In this document: piece after piece, positions 49,105-62,954 of the stretch
How positions within the stretch are numbered: position 1 is the stretch's first letter
Layout: each line of letters begins with the position of its first letter
Assembly: GCF_029227915.1 (NCBI RefSeq)
Contig: NC_079880.1
Location: forward strand, 16,264,001 to 16,328,000
DNA: 64,000 nt
Direction of reading: 5' to 3'
Source of the DNA: Hydractinia symbiolongicarpus
Lineage: Eukaryota > Cnidaria > Hydrozoa > Anthoathecata > Hydractiniidae
Translations under genes and position numbers: made by a program
The notes under the pieces: model-generated
What the model was told of the DNA's origin: nothing
What the model saw: the letters and a program-made list of their open reading frames with translations, nothing else
Databases searched by the model: none

Positions 49105-52100
49105 CCTTACACGTAATCGTGTGGTTTCGCGTGCCTGCGCAGGTTACCATTGGTCTAGTCCTTCCACCCTCAATACACTAGAACGTCCTAAGTTGTTATT
49201 CCTGGTTCCATGGCTTCAGAACGCCGTAATCCACATGCACACGCCATGAAAAGGCTATAATACGGCCATTTGCCGCCTATTAAAGGGTTTACACGTAAAT
49301 CGCGTGGTTCCGCGTGACTGCGCAGGTTACTATTGGTCTAGTTCTTCCACTCTCAATGCACTAGGACGTCCTAAGTTGTTTTCCCTGGCTCCATGTCTTT
49401 ACAACGCCGTAAAACACATGCACACGCCATGAAAAGGCTATAATACGGCCTTTTGACGCCTAATAAAGGTAAATCACGTGTTTCCACGCGTCAAAACTTG
49501 TTACCATTGGTCTTGTTCTTCCACTGTCAATACACTTCGCCGTCGTAAGTTGTTTTCCCTGGTTCCATGGCTTTAGAACGCCGTAAACCACATGGACACG
49601 CCATGAAAAGGCTATAATACGGCCTATTGCCGCCCATTAAATGCCTTACACGTAATCGTGTGGTTTCGCGTGCCTGCGCAGGTTACCATTGGTCTAGTCC
49701 TACCACTTTCAATACACTAGAACGTCCTAAGTTGTTATTCCTGGTTCCATGGCTTCAGAACGCCGTAATCCACATGCACACGCCATGAAAAGGCTATAAT
49801 ACGGCCATTTGCCGCCTATTAAAGGCCTTACACGTAAATCGCGTGGTTCCGCGTGACTGCGCAGGTTACTATTGGTCTAGTTCTTCCACTCTCAATGCAC
49901 TAGGACGTCCTAAGTTGTTTTCCCTGGCTCCATGTCTTTACAACGCCGTAAAACACATGCACACGCCATGAAAAGGCTATAATACGGCCTTTTGACGCCT
50001 ATCAGAGGCCTTACACTTAAATTACGTGGTTCCACGCTTCCAAGCTTGTTCTCATTGGTCTAGTTCTTCCACTGTCAATACACTACGCCGTCCTAAGTTG
50101 GTTTCCTGGTTCCATGGCTTTGGAACGCCGTCAACTACATGCACACGCCATTGAAAAGCAATAATACGGCCTTTTGCCACCTATTAAAGGCCTTACACGT
50201 AAATCAGGTGGGTCAGCGTGCCTGCGCAGGTTACCAATGATCTAGTACTTCCACTGTCAATGGACTAGAACGTCCTAAGTTGTTATTCCTGGTTCCATGG
50301 CTTTAGAAAGCCGTAAACCACATGCACACGCCATGAAAAGGCTATAATACGGACTTTTGATGCCTATTAAATGCCTTACACGTAAATCGCGTGGTTTTGC
50401 GTGCCTGGGCAGGTTACCATTGGTCTACTCCTTCCACTCTCAATACACTACGCCGTCCTAAGTTGTTTTCCCTGGCTCCATGTCTTTACAACGCCGTAAA
50501 CCTCATGCACACGCCATGAAAAGGCTATAATACGGACTTTTGATGCCTATTAAATGCCTTACACGTAAATCGCGTGGTTCCGCGTGCCTGCGCAGGTTAC
50601 CAATGGTCTACTCCTTCCACTCTCAATACACTACGCCGTCCTAAGTTGTTTTTCCTGGTTTCATGGCTTTACAACGCCGTAAACCACATGCACACGCCAT
50701 GAAAAAGCTATAATACGGACTTTTGACGCCTATTAAATGCCATACACGTACATCGCGTGCTTCTGCGTCAATGCAAAGGTTACAATTGGTCTAGTCCTTC
50801 CACTGTCAATGCACTACGACGTCCTAAGTTGTTTTCTATGGCTCCATAGCTTTGGAACGCCGTCAACTACATGCACACGCCATTGAAAAGCAATAATACC
50901 GCCTTTGCCGCCTAATAAAGTCCTTACACGTAAATCACGTTGGTCTGCGTGTCTGCGCAGGTTACCATTGGGCTAGCTCTTCCACTCTCAATGCACTACG
51001 CCGTCCTAAGTTGTTTTTCCTGGTTCTATGGCTTTACAACGCCGTAAACCACATGCACACGTCAAGAAAAGGCTATAATACGGCCTTTTGACGCTTAATA
51101 AAGACCTTACAGGTACATCACGGGGTTCCAAGCGTCCAAGCTTGTTACCATTGGTCTAGTTCTTCCACTCTCAATACACTACGCCCTCCTAAGTTGTTTT
51201 CCCTGGTTCCATGGCTTTACAACGCCGTAAACCACATGCACACGCCATGAAAAGGCTATAATACGGACTTTTGATGCCTATTAAATGCCTTACACGTAAT
51301 CGTGTGGTTTCGCGTGCCTGCGCAGGTTACCATTGGTCTATTCCTTCCACCCTCAATACACTAGAACGTCCTAAGTTGTTATTCCTGGTTCCATGGCTTC
51401 AGAACGCCGTAATCCACATGCACACGCCATGAAAAGGCTATAATACGGCCATTTGCCGCCTATTAAAGGGTTTACACGTAAATCGCGTGGTTCCGCGTGA
51501 CTGCGCAGGTTACTATTGGTCTAGTTCTTCCACTCTCAATGCACTAGGACGTCCTAAGTTGTTTTCCCTGGCTCCATGTCTTTACAACGCCGTAAAACAC
51601 ATGCACACGCCATGAAAAGGCTATAATACGGCCTTTTGACGCCTAATAAAGGTAAATCACGTGTTTCCACGCGTCAAAACTTGTTACCATTGGTCTTGTT
51701 CTTCCACTGTCAATACACTTCGCCGTCGTAAGTTGTTTTCCCTGGTTCCATGGCTTTAGAACGCCGTAAACCACATGGACACGCCATGAAAAGGCTAAAA
51801 TACGGCCTATTGCCGCCCATTAAATGCCTTACACGTAATCGTGTGGTTTCGCGTGCCTGGGCAGGTTACCATTGGTCTAGTCCTACCACCTTCAATACAC
51901 TAGAACGTCCTAAGTTGTTATTCCTGGTTCCATGGCTTCAGAACGCCGTAATCCACATGCACACGCCATGAAAAGGCTATAATACGGCCATTTGCCGCCT
52001 ATTAAAGGCCTTACACGTAAATCGCGTGGTTCCGCGTGACTGCGCAGGTTACTATTGGTCTAGTTCTTCCACTCTCAATGCACTAGGACGTCCTAAGTTG

Positions 52101-52299
52101 TTTTCCCTGGCTCCATGTCTTTACAACGCCGTAAAACACATGCACACGCCATGAAAAGGCTATAATACGGCCTTTTGACGCCTATCAGAGGCCTTACACT
52201 TAAATTACGTGGTTCCACGCTTCCAAGCTTGTTCTCATTGGTCTAGTTCTTCCACTGTCAATACACTACGCCGTCCTAAGTTGGTTTCCTGGTTCCATG
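49105..52299 (+). repeat. 12-mer repeat, copies 49105-50116 and 51288-52299
   Basis: The offset is 2183 bp at each check: TATTAAAGGG at 49278/51461, GGTCTTGTTC at 49509/51692 and CTATCAGAGGCC near 49998/52181. The first copy leaves the pattern at about 50117, where TTTGGAACGCCG replaces TTTACAACGGCG. It then runs through monomers like those at 20.8-21.5 kb. Confidence 0.8.
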
Positions 52300-55286
52300 G
52301 CTTTACAACGGCGTAAACCACATGCACACGCCATGAAAAGGCTATAATACGGCCTTTTGACGCCTATTAAATGCCATACACGTACATCGCGTGGTTCTGC
52401 GTCACTGCACAGGTTACCATTGGTCTAGTCCTTCCACTGTCAATGCACTACGACGTCCTAAGTTGTTTTCTCTGGCTCCATAGCTTTGGAACGCCGTCAA
52501 CTACATGCACACGCCATTGAAAAGCAATAATACCGCCTTTGCCGCCTAATAAAGTCCTTACACGTAAATCACGTTGGTCTGCGTGCCTGCGCAGGTTACC
52601 ATTGGTCTAGTCTTTCCACTCGCAATACACGAGAGCGTTCTAAGTTGTTTTTCCTGGTTCCATGGCTTTACAACGCCGTAAACCACATGCACACGCCATG
52701 AAAAGGCTATAATACGGCCTTTTGACGCCTAATAAAGGTAAATCACGTGGTTCCACGCGTCCAAGCTTGCTACTATTGGTCTAGTTCTTCCACTCTCAAT
52801 ACACTACGCCGTCCTAAGTTGTTTTTCCTGGTTCCATGGCTTTAGAACGCCGTAAACCACATGGACACGCCATGAAAAGGCTATAATACGGCCTTTTGAC
52901 GCCTACTTAATGCCTTACACGTAATCGTGTGGTTCCGCGTGCCTGCGCAGGTTACCATTGGTCTACTCCTTCCACTCTCAATACACTACACCGTCCTAAG
53001 TTGTTTTTCCTGGTTTCATGGCTTTACAACGCCGTAAACCACATGCACACGCCATGAAAAAGCTATAATACGGCCTTTTGACGCCTATTAAATGCCATAC
53101 ACGTACATCGCGTGGTTCTGCGTCAATGCAAAGGTTACAATTGGTCTAGTCCTTCCACTATCAATGCACTACGACGTCCTAAGTTGTTTTCTCTGGCTCC
53201 ATAGCTTTGGAACGCCGTCAACTACATGCACACGCCATTGAAAAGCAATAATACCGCCTTTGCCGCCTAATAAAGTCCTTACACGTAAATCACGTTGGTC
53301 TGCGTGTCTGCGCAGGTTACCATTGGTCTAGTTCTTCCACTCTCAATGCACTACGCCGTCCTAAGTTGTTTTTCCTGGTTCTATGGCTTTACAACGCCGT
53401 AAACCACATGCACACGCCAAGAAAAGGCTATAATACGGCCTTTTGACGCTTAATAAAGACCTTACAGGTACATCACGGGGTTCCAAGCGTCCAAGCTTGT
53501 TACCATTGGTCTAGTTCTTCCACTCTCAATACACTACGCCCTCCTAAGTTGTTTTCCCTGGTTCCATGGCTTTACAACGCCGTAAACCACATGCACACGC
53601 CATGAAAAGGCTATAATACGGACTTTTGATGCCTATTAAATGCCTTACACGTAATCGTGTGGTTTCGCGTGCCTGCGCAGGTTACCATTGGTCTAGTCCT
53701 TCCACCCTCAATACACTAGAACGTCCTAAGTTGTTATTCCTGGTTCCATGGCTTCAGAACGCCGTAATCCACATGCACACGCCATGAAAAGGCTATAATA
53801 CGGCCATTTGCCGCCTATTAAAGGGCTTACACGTAAATCGCGTGGTTCCGCGTGACTGCGCAGGTTACTATTGGTCTAGTTCTTCCACTCTCAATGCACT
53901 AGGACGTCCTAAGTTGTTTTCCCTGGCTCCATGTCTTTACAACGCCGTAAAACACATGCACACGCCATGAAAAGGCTATAATACGGCCTTTTGACGCCTA
54001 ATAAAGGTAAATAACGTGTTTCCACGCGTCAAAACTTGTTACCATTGGTCTTGTTCTTCCACTGTCAATACACTTCGCCGTCGTAAGTTGTTTTCCCTGG
54101 TTCCATGGCTTTAGAACGCCGTAAACCACATGGACACGCCATGAAAAGGCTATAATACGGCCTATTGCCGCCCATTAAATGCCTTACACGTAATCGTGTG
54201 GTTTCGCGTGCCTGCGCAGGTTACCATTGGTCTAGTCCTACCACCTTCAATACACTAGAACGTCCTAAGTTGTTATTCCTGGTTCCATGGCTTCAGAACG
54301 CCGTAATCCACATGCACACGCCATGAAAAGGCTATAATACGGCCATTTGCCGCCTATTAAAGGCCTTACACGTAAATCGCGTGGTTCCGCGTGACTGCGC
54401 AGGTTACTATTGGTCTAGTTCTTCCACTCTCAATGCACTAGGACGTCCTAAGTTGTTTTCCCTGGCTCCATGTCTTTACAACGCCGTAAAACACATGCAC
54501 ACGCCATGAAAAGGCTATAATACGGCCTTTTGACGCCTATCAGAGGCCTTACACTTAAATTACGTGGTTTCACGCTTCCAAGCTTGTTCTCATTGGTCTA
54601 GTTCTTCCACTGTCAATACACTACGCCGTCCTAAGTTGGTTTCCTGGTTCCATGGCTTTACAACGGCGTAAACCACATGCACACGCCATGAAAAGGCTAT
54701 AATACGGCCTTTTGACGCCTATTAAATGCCATACACGTACATCGCGTGGTTCTGCGTCACTGCACAGGTTACCATTGGTCTAGTCCTTCCACTGTCAATG
54801 CACTACGACGTCCTAAGTTGTTTTCTCTGGCTCCATAGCTTTGGAACGCCGTCAACTACATGCACACGCCATTGAAAAGCAATAATACCGCCTTTGCCGC
54901 CTAATAAAGTCCTTACACGTAAATCACGTTGGTCTGCGTGCCTGCGCAGGTTACCATTGGTCTAGTCTTTCCACTCGCAATACACGAGAGCGTCCTAAGT
55001 TGTTTTTCCTGGTTCCATGGCTTTACAACGCCGTAAACCACATGCACACGCCATGAAAAGGCTATAATACGGCCTTTTGACGCCTAATAAAGGTAAATCA
55101 CGTGGTTCCACGCGTCCAAGCTTGCTACTGTTGGTCTAGTTCTTCCACTCTCAATACACTACGCCGTCCTAAGTTGTTTTTCCTGGTTCCATGGCTTTAG
55201 AACGCCGTAAACCACATGGACACGCCATGAAAAGGCTATAATACGGCCTTTTGACGCCTATTTAATGCCTTACACGTAATCGTGTG
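50577..55286 (+). repeat. 13-mer tandem duplication, unit 2355 bp
   Basis: Copy 1 is about 50577-52931 and copy 2 about 52932-55286. Shared markers at +2355 are the GCCAAGAAAAGG/GTCAAGAAAAGG unit (51062/53417), GGTCTTGTTC (51692/54047) and CTATCAGAGG. The join lies in a hybrid monomer at about 52920-52945 (TAATCGTGTGG followed by TTCCGCGTG). Copy 1 carries several single-base changes absent from copy 2, for example GGCTAAAATACGG and GCCTGGGCAGG. Confidence 0.82.
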
Positions 55287-56237
55287 GTTTCGCGTGCCTG
55301 CGCAGGTTACCATTGGTCTAGTCCTTTCACTCTCAATACACTGGAACGTCCTAAGTTGTTATTCCTGGTTGCATGGCTTCAGAACGCTGTAATCCACATG
55401 CACACGCCATGAAAAGGCTGCAATACGGCCTTTTGCCACCTATTAAAGGCCTTACACGTAAATCAGGTGGGTCAGCGTGCCTGCGCAGGTTACCAATGAT
55501 CTAGTACTTCCACTGTCAATGGACTAGAACGTCCTAAGTTGTTATTCCTGGTTCCATGGCTTTAGAAAGCCGTAAACTACATGCACACGCCATGAAAAGG
55601 CTATAATACGGACTTTTGATGCCTATTAAATGCCTTACACGTAAATCGCGTGGTATCGCGTGCCTGCGCAGGTTACCATTGCTCTACTCCTTCCACTCTC
55701 AATACACTACGCCGTCCTAAGTTATTTTCCCTGGCTCCATGGCTTTGGAACGCCGTCAATTACATGCACACACGTCTAAAAGCTGCAATACGGCCTTTTG
55801 CCGCCCATTAAATGCCTTACACGTAATCGTGTGGTTTCGCGTGCCTGCGCAGGTTACCATTGGTCTAGTCCTTCCACCCTCAATACACTAGAACGTCCTA
55901 AGTTGTTATTCCTGGTTCCATGGCTTCAGAACGCCGTAATCCACATGCACACGCCATGAAAAGGCTATAATACGGCCATTTGCCGCCTATTAAAGGCCTT
56001 ACACGTAAATCGCGTGCTTCCGCGTGACTGCGCAGGTTACTATTGGTCTAGTTCTTCCACTCTCAATGCACTAGGACGTCCTAAGTTGTTTTCCCTGGCT
56101 CCATGTCTTTACAACGCCGTAAAACACATGCACACGCCTTGAAAAGGCTATAATACGGCCTTTTGACGCCTATCAAAGGCCTTACACTTAAATTACGTGG
56201 TTCCACGCTTCCAAGCTTTTTCTCATTGGTCTAGTTC
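55287..56237 (+). repeat. Mixed monomers without local higher-order unit
   Basis: Monomers here resemble, in order, those near 19430-19760 and then those near 14600-15000 (TAAGTTATTTTCCC, CACCCTCAATAC and TGACTGCGCAGG types). The last unit joins a CACGCTTCCAAGC left part to a CTGTCAATGCACTACG right part near 56240. I see nothing but satellite. Confidence 0.65.
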
Positions 56238-57254
56238 TTCCACTGTCAATGCACTACGACGTCCTAAGTTGTTTTCTCTGGCTCCATAGCTTTGGAACGC
56301 TGTCAACTACATGCACACGCCATTGAAAAGCAATAATACCGCCTTTGCCGCCTAATAAAGTCCTTACACGTAAATCACGTTGGTCTGCGTGCCTGCGCAG
56401 GTTACCATTGGTCTAGTCTTTCCACTCGCAATACACGAGAGCGTCCTAAGTTGTTTTTCCTGGTTCCATGGCTTTACAACGCCGTAAACCACATGCACAC
56501 ACCATGAAAAGGCTATAATACGGCCTTTTGACGCCTAATAAAGGTAAATCACGTGGTTCCACGCGTCCAAGCTTGTTACCATTGGTCTAGTTCTTTCACT
56601 CTCAATACACTACGCCGTCCTAAGTTGGTTTCCTGGTTCCATGGCTTTACAATGGCGTAAACCACATGCACACGCCATGAAAAGGCTATAATACGGCCTT
56701 TTGACGCCTATTAAATGCCATACACGTACATCGCGTGTTTCTGCGTCACTGCACAGGTTACCATTGGTCTAGTCCTTCCACTGTCAATGCACTACGACGT
56801 CCTAAGTTGTTTTCTCTGGCTCCATAGCTTTGGAACGCCGTCAACTACATGCACACGCCATTGAAAAGCAATAATACCGCCTTTGCCGCCTAATAAAGTC
56901 CTTACACGTAAATCACGTTGGTCTGCGTGCCTGCGCAGGTTACCATTGGTCTAGTCTTTCCACTCGCAATACACGAGAGCGTCCTAAGTTGTTTTTCCTG
57001 GTTCCATGGCTTTACAACGCCGTAAACCACATGCACACACCATGAAAAGGCTATAATACGGCCTTTTGACGCCTAATAAAGGTAAATCACGTGGTTCCAC
57101 GCGTCCAAGCTTGTTACCATTGGTCTAGTTCTTTCACTCTCAATACACTACGCCGTCCTAAGTTGGTTTCCTGGTTCCATGGCTTTACAATGGCGTAAAC
57201 CACATGCACACGCCATGAAAAGGCTATAATACGGCCTTTTGACGCCTATTAAAT
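56238..57254 (+). repeat. Trimer tandem duplication, unit 538 bp
   Basis: Copy 1 is about 56238-56775 and copy 2 about 56776-57254. The private ACACACCATGAAAAGG (56496/57034) and TTTACAATGGCG are repeated exactly. The unit equals 182 + 182 + 174 bp, so it includes one short monomer. Confidence 0.82.
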
Positions 57255-58020
57255 GCCTTACACGTAATCGTGTGGTTTGGCGTGCCTGCGCAGTTTACCA
57301 TTGGTCTAGTCCTTCCACTCTCAATACACTAGAACGTCCTAAGTTGTTTTCTCTGGTTCCATGTGTTTAGAACGCCGTAAACCACATGCACACGCCATTG
57401 AAAGGCCATAATACGGCCATTTCCCGCCTATTAAAGGCCTTACACGTAAATCGCGTGTTTCCGCGTGACTGCGCAGGTTACTATTGGTGTAGTTCTTCCA
57501 CTCTCAATGCACTACGCCGTCCTAAGTTGTTTTTCCTGGTTCCATGGCTTTACAACGCCGTAAACCAGATGCACACGCCATGAAAAGGCTATAATACGGC
57601 CTTTTGACGCCTATTAAATGCCTTACACGTAAATCACGGGGTTCCACGCGTCAAAGCTTGTTACCATTGGTCTAGTTCTTCCACTCTTAATACACTATGC
57701 CGTCCTAAGTTGTTTTCCCTGTTTCCATGGCTTTACAACGCCGTAAACCACATGCACACGCCATGAAAAGGCTATAATACGGCCTTTTGACGCCTATTAA
57801 ATGCCTTACACGTAAATCGCGTGGTTCCGCGTGGCTGCGCAGGTTACCATTGGTCTACTCCTTCGACTCTCAATACACTACGCCGTCCTAAGTTTTTTTT
57901 TCCTGGTTCCATGGCTTTACAACGGCGTAAACCACATGCACACGCCATGAAAAGGCTATAATACGGCCTTTTGACGCCTATTAAATGCCATACACGTACA
58001 TCGCGTGGTTCTGCGTCACT
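57255..58020 (+). repeat. Mixed monomers related to 13.8-14.1 and 9.5-9.9 kb
   Basis: Positions 57300-57560 resemble the GTGTTTAGAACGCC unit at 13900-14110, with substitutions. From about 57595 the match is to 9445 onward at an offset of 48152 bp. A T-run is lengthened at about 57894 (AAGTTTTTTTTTCC), a slippage-type change. Confidence 0.66.
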
Positions 58021-58789
58021 GCACAGGTTACCATTGGTCTAGTCCTTCCACTGTCAATGCACTACGACGTCCTAAGTTGTTTTCTCTGGCTCCATAGCTT
58101 TACAACGCCGTAAACCACATGCAGACGCCATGAAAAGGCTATAATACGGCCTTTTGACGCCTAATAAAGGTAAATCACGTGGTTCCACGCGTCCATGCTT
58201 GTTACCATTGGTCTAGTTCTTCCACTCTCAATACACTACGCCGTCCTAAGTTGTTTTTCCTGGTTCCATGGCTTTAGAACGCCGTAAACCACATGGACAC
58301 GCCATGAAAAGGCTATAATACGGCCTTTTGACGCCAATAAAGGTAAATCACGTGGTTCCACGCGTCCAAGTTTGTTACCATTGGTCTAGTTCTTCCACTC
58401 TCAATACACTACGCCGTCCTAAGTTGTTTTCTCTGGCTCCATAGCTTTGGAACGCCGGCAACTACATGCACACGCCATTGAAAAGCAATAATACCGCCTT
58501 TGCCGCCTATTAAAGTCCTTACACGTAAATCACGTTGGTCTGCGTGCCTGCGCAGGTTACCATTGGTCTAGTCTTTCCACTCTCAATACACGAGAGCGTC
58601 CTAAGTTGTTTTACCTGGTTCCATGGCTTTACAACGCCGTAAACCACATGCACACGCCATGAAAAGGCTATAATACGTCCTTTCGACGCCTATTAAATGC
58701 CTTACACGTAAATTGCGTGGTTCCGCGTACCTGCACAGGTTACCATTGGTCTAGTCCTTCCACTCTCAATACACTACGACGTTCTAAGT

Positions 58790-60980
58790 TATTTTCCCCG
58801 GCTCCATGGCTTTGGAACGCCGTCAATTACATGCACTCACGTCTATAACCAGCAATATGGCATTTTGCCGCCTAATAAAAGCCTTACACGTAAGTTAGAC
58901 GGTTCCACGAGTCCATTCCGGTTACCATTGGTCTAGTCCTTCCATTCTCCATAGACTAAAACGTCTTAAGTTATTTTCCCCAGCGACGAGGCTGTACAAC
59001 GCCGTCAACTACGTGCACATGCGTCTAAAAGCTGCAATACGGCCTTTTGCCGCCCATTAAATGCCTTACATGTAATCATGTGGTTTCGCGTGCCTGCGCA
59101 GGTTACCATTGTTCTAGTCCTTCCACTCTCAATACACTAGAACGTCCTAAGTTGTTATTCCTAGTTCCATGGCTTTAGAACGCCGTAATCCACATGCACA
59201 CGCCATGAAAAGGCTATAATACGGCCTCTGGACGCCTAACAAAGGCCTTACACGTAAATCACGTGGTTCCACGCGTCCAAGCTTGTTACCATTGGTCTAG
59301 TTCTTCCACTCTCAATACACTACGCCGTCCTAAGTTGTTTTTCCTGGTTCCATGGCTTTACAACGCCGTAAACCACATGCACACGCCATAAAAAAGGCTA
59401 TAATACGGCCTTTTAACGCCTATTAAATGCCTTACACGTAATCGTGTGGTTTCGCGTGCCTGCGCAGGTTACCATTGGTCTAGTCCTTCCACTCTCAATA
59501 CACTAGAACGTCCTAAGTTGTTATTCCTGGTTCCATGGCTTTAGAAAGCCCTAATCCACATGCACACGCCATAAAAAGGCTATAATACGGCCTTTTGACG
59601 CCTAATAAAGGCCTTACAGGTAAATCACGTGGTTCCACCCGTTCAAGCTTGTAACCATTGGTCTAGTTCTTTCACTCTCAATACACGAGAGCGTCCTAAG
59701 TTGTTTTTCCTGGTTCCATGGCTTTACAACGCTGTAAACCACATGCACACGCCATGAAAAGGCTATAATACGGACTTTTGATGCCTATTAAATGCCTTAC
59801 ACGTAAATCGCGTGGTTCCGCGTGCCTGCGCAGGTTACCATTGGTCTACTCCTTCCACTCTCAATACACTACGCCATCCTAAGTTGTTTTCCCCGGCTCC
59901 ATGGCTTTGGAACGCCGTCAATTACATGCACTCACGTCTATAACCAGCAATATGGCATTTTGCCGCCTAATAAAAGCCTTACACGTAAGTTAGACGGTTC
60001 CACGAGTCCATACCGGTTACCATTGGTCTAGTCCTTCCATTCTCAATAGACTAAAACACTTAAGTTATTTTCCCCAGCGACAAGGCTGTACAACGCCGTC
60101 AACTACGTGCACATGCGTCTAAAAGCTGCAATACGGCCTTTTGCCGCCCATTAAATGCCTTACATGTAATCGTGTGGTTTCGCGTGCCTGCGCAGGTTAC
60201 CATTGTTCTAGTCCTTCCACTCTCAATACACTAGAACGTCCTAAGTTGTTATTCCTAGTTCCATGGCTTTAGAACGCCGTAATCCACATGCACACGCCAT
60301 GAAAAGGCTATAATACGGCCTCTGGACGCCTAACAAAGGCCTTACACGTAAATCACGTGGTTCCACGCGTCCAAGCTTGTTACCATTGGTCTAGTTCTTT
60401 CACTCTCAATACACTACGCCGTCCTAAGTTGTTTTTCCTGGTTCCATGGCTTTACAACGCCGTAAACCACATGCACACGCCATGAAAAGGCTATAATACG
60501 GCCTTTTAACGCCTATTAAATGCCTTACACGTAATCGTGTGGTTTCGAGTGCCTGCGCAGGTTACCATTGGTCTAGTCCTTCCACTCTCAATACACTAGA
60601 ACGTCCTAAGTTGTTATTCCTGGTTCCATGGCTTTAGAAAGCCGTAATCCACATGCACACGCCATAAAAAGGCTATAATACGGCCTTTTGACGCCTAATA
60701 GAGGCCTTACAGGTAAATCACGTGGTTCCACCCGTCCAAGCTTGTAACCATTGGTCTAGTTCTTTCACTCTCAATACACGAGAGCGTCCTAAGTTGTTTT
60801 TCCTGGTTCCATGGCTTTACAACGCTGTAAACCACATGCACACGCCATGAAAAGGCTATAATACGGACTTTTGATGCCTATTAAATGCCTTACACGTAAA
60901 TCGCGTGGTTCCGCGTGCCTGCGCAGGTTACCATTGGTCTACTCCTTCCACTCTCAATACACTACGCCGTCCTAAGTTGT
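58790..60980 (+). repeat. 6-mer tandem duplication, unit 1095 bp
   Basis: Copy 1 is about 58790-59886 and copy 2 about 59887-60980, with AGCAATATGG at 58851/59946. The copies differ at several sites (AAAGCCCTAATCC versus AAAGCCGTAATCC, CCCGTTCAAGC versus CCCGTCCAAGC, AAAACGTCTTAAG versus AAAACACTTAAG). The duplication therefore looks older than those at 18-28 kb. Confidence 0.78.
58840..59040 (+). repeat. Diverged monomer lineage, three copies
   Basis: This unit carries GTCTATAACCAGCAATATGG, ACGTAAGTTAGACGG, CACGAGTCCATTCCGG, CTCCATAGACTAAAACG, CTTAAG in place of CCTAAG, and CCCCAGCGACGAGGCTGTAC. Copies sit at 59935-60130 and 62106-62305. The CCCCAGCG and CGTGCACATGCGTCT tracts link it to the cassettes at 5.2, 33.2, 38.2 and 41.1 kb, so it is probably an old branch of the family. 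Confidence 0.75.
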
Positions 60981-62954
60981 TTTTCCTGGTTCCATGGCTT
61001 TACAACGCCGTAAACCACATGCACACGCCATGAAAATGCTATAATACGGCCTCTGGACGCCTAATAAAGGCCTTACACGTAAATCACGTGGTTCCACCCG
61101 TCCAAGCTTGTAACCATTGGTCTAGTTCTTTCACTCTCAATACACGAGAGCGTCCTAAGTTGTTTTTCCTGGTTCCATGGCTTTACAACGCTGTAAACCA
61201 CATGCACACGCCATGAAAAGGCTATAATACGGACTTTTGATGCCTATTAAATGCCTTACACGTAAATCGCGTGGTTCCGCGTGCCTGCACAGGTTACCAT
61301 TGGTCTAGTCCTTCCACTGTCAATGCACTACGACGTCCTAAGTTGTTTTCTCTGGCTCCATAGCTTTACAACGCCGTAAACCACATGCAGACGCCATGAA
61401 AAGGCTATAATACGGCCTTTTGACGCCTAATAAAGGTAAATCACGTGGTTCCACGCGTCCAAGCTTGTTACCATTGGTCTAGTTCTTCCACTCTCAATAC
61501 ACTACGCCGTCCTAAGTTGTTTTTCCTGGTTCCATGGCTTTAGAACGCCGTAAACCACATGGACACGCCATGAAAAGGCTATAATACGGCCTTTTGACGC
61601 CAATAAAGGTAAATCACGTGGTTCCACGCGTCCAAGTTTGTTACCATTGGTCTAGTTCTTCCACTCTCAATACACTACGCCGTCCTAAGTTGTTTTCTCT
61701 GGCTCCATAGCTTTGGAACGCCGTCAACTACATGCACACGCCATTGAAAAGCAATAATACCGCCTTTGCCGCCTATTAAAGTCCTTACACGTAAATCACG
61801 TTGGTCTGCGTGCCTGCGCAGGTTACCATTGGTCTAGTCTTTCCACTCTCAATACACGAGAGCGTCCTAAGTTGTTTTACCTGGTTCCATGGCTTTACAA
61901 CGCCGTAAACCACATGCACACGCCATGAAAAGGCTATAATACGTCCTTTCGACGCCTATTAAATGCCTTACACGTAAATTGCGTGGTTCCGCGTACCTGC
62001 ACAGGTTACCATTGGTCTAGTCCTTCCACTCTCAATACACTACGACGTTCTAAGTTATTTTCCCCGGCTCCATGGCTTTGGAACGCCGTCAATTACATGC
62101 ACTCACGTCTATAACCAGCAATATGGCATTTTGCCGCCTAATAAAAGCCTTACACGTAAGTTAGACGGTTCCACGAGTCCATACCGGTTACCATTGGTCT
62201 AGCCTTCCATTCTCCATAGACTAAAACGTCTTAAGTTATTTTCCCCAGCGACGAGGCTGTACAACGCCGTCAACTACGTGCACATGCGTCTAAAAGCTGC
62301 AATACGGCCTTTTGCCGCCCATTAAATGCCTTACATGTAATCGTGTGGTTTCGTGTGCCTGCGCAGGTTACCATTGTTCTAGTCCTTCCACTCTCAATAC
62401 ACTAGAACGTCCTAAGTTGTTATTCCTAGTTCCATGGCTTTAGAACGCCGTAATCCACATGCACACGCCATGAAAAGGCTATAATACGGCCTCTGGACGC
62501 CTAACAAAGGCCTTACACGTAAATCACGTGGTTCCACGCGTCCAAGCTTGTTACCATTGGTCTAGTTCTTCCACTCTCAATACACTACGCCGTCCTAAGT
62601 TGTTTTCCCTGGTTCCATGGCTTTACAACGCCGTAAACCACATGCACACGCCATGAAAAGGCTAACGGTCTTTTGACGCCTATTAAATGCCTTACACGTA
62701 ATCGTGTGGTTTCGCGTGCCTGCGCAGGTTACCATTGGTCTAGTCCTTCCACTCTCAATACACTAGAACGTCCTAAGTTGTTATTCCTGGTTCCATGGCT
62801 TTAGAAAGCCGTAATCCACATGCACACGCTATAAAAAGGCTATAATACGGCCTTTTGACGCCTATTAAATGCCTTACACGTAAATCACGGGGTTCCACGC
62901 GTCCAAGCTTGTTACCATTGGTCTAGTTCTTCCACTCTCAATACACTACGCCGT

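Larger units (their letters stand above)
58021..62655 (+). repeat. 18-mer repeat, copies 58021-59388 and 61287-62655
   Basis: The offset is 3266 bp, shown by ACGTCCTTTCGACGCC at 58675/61941 and AGCAATATGG at 58851/62117. The second copy is one base shorter at GGTCTAGCCTTCC (about 62195). Just past the match, at 62661, GGCTAACGG has lost 4 bp of GGCTATAATACGG. Confidence 0.8.

Noticed and set aside
50950-51900. Cluster of single-base oddities (GGGCTAGCTC, CACGTCAAG, GGCTAAAATACGG, GCCTGGGCAGG)
   Set aside because: They could be local mutation or base-calling errors in one copy of the 2355-bp unit. Without reads no biological claim is justified.
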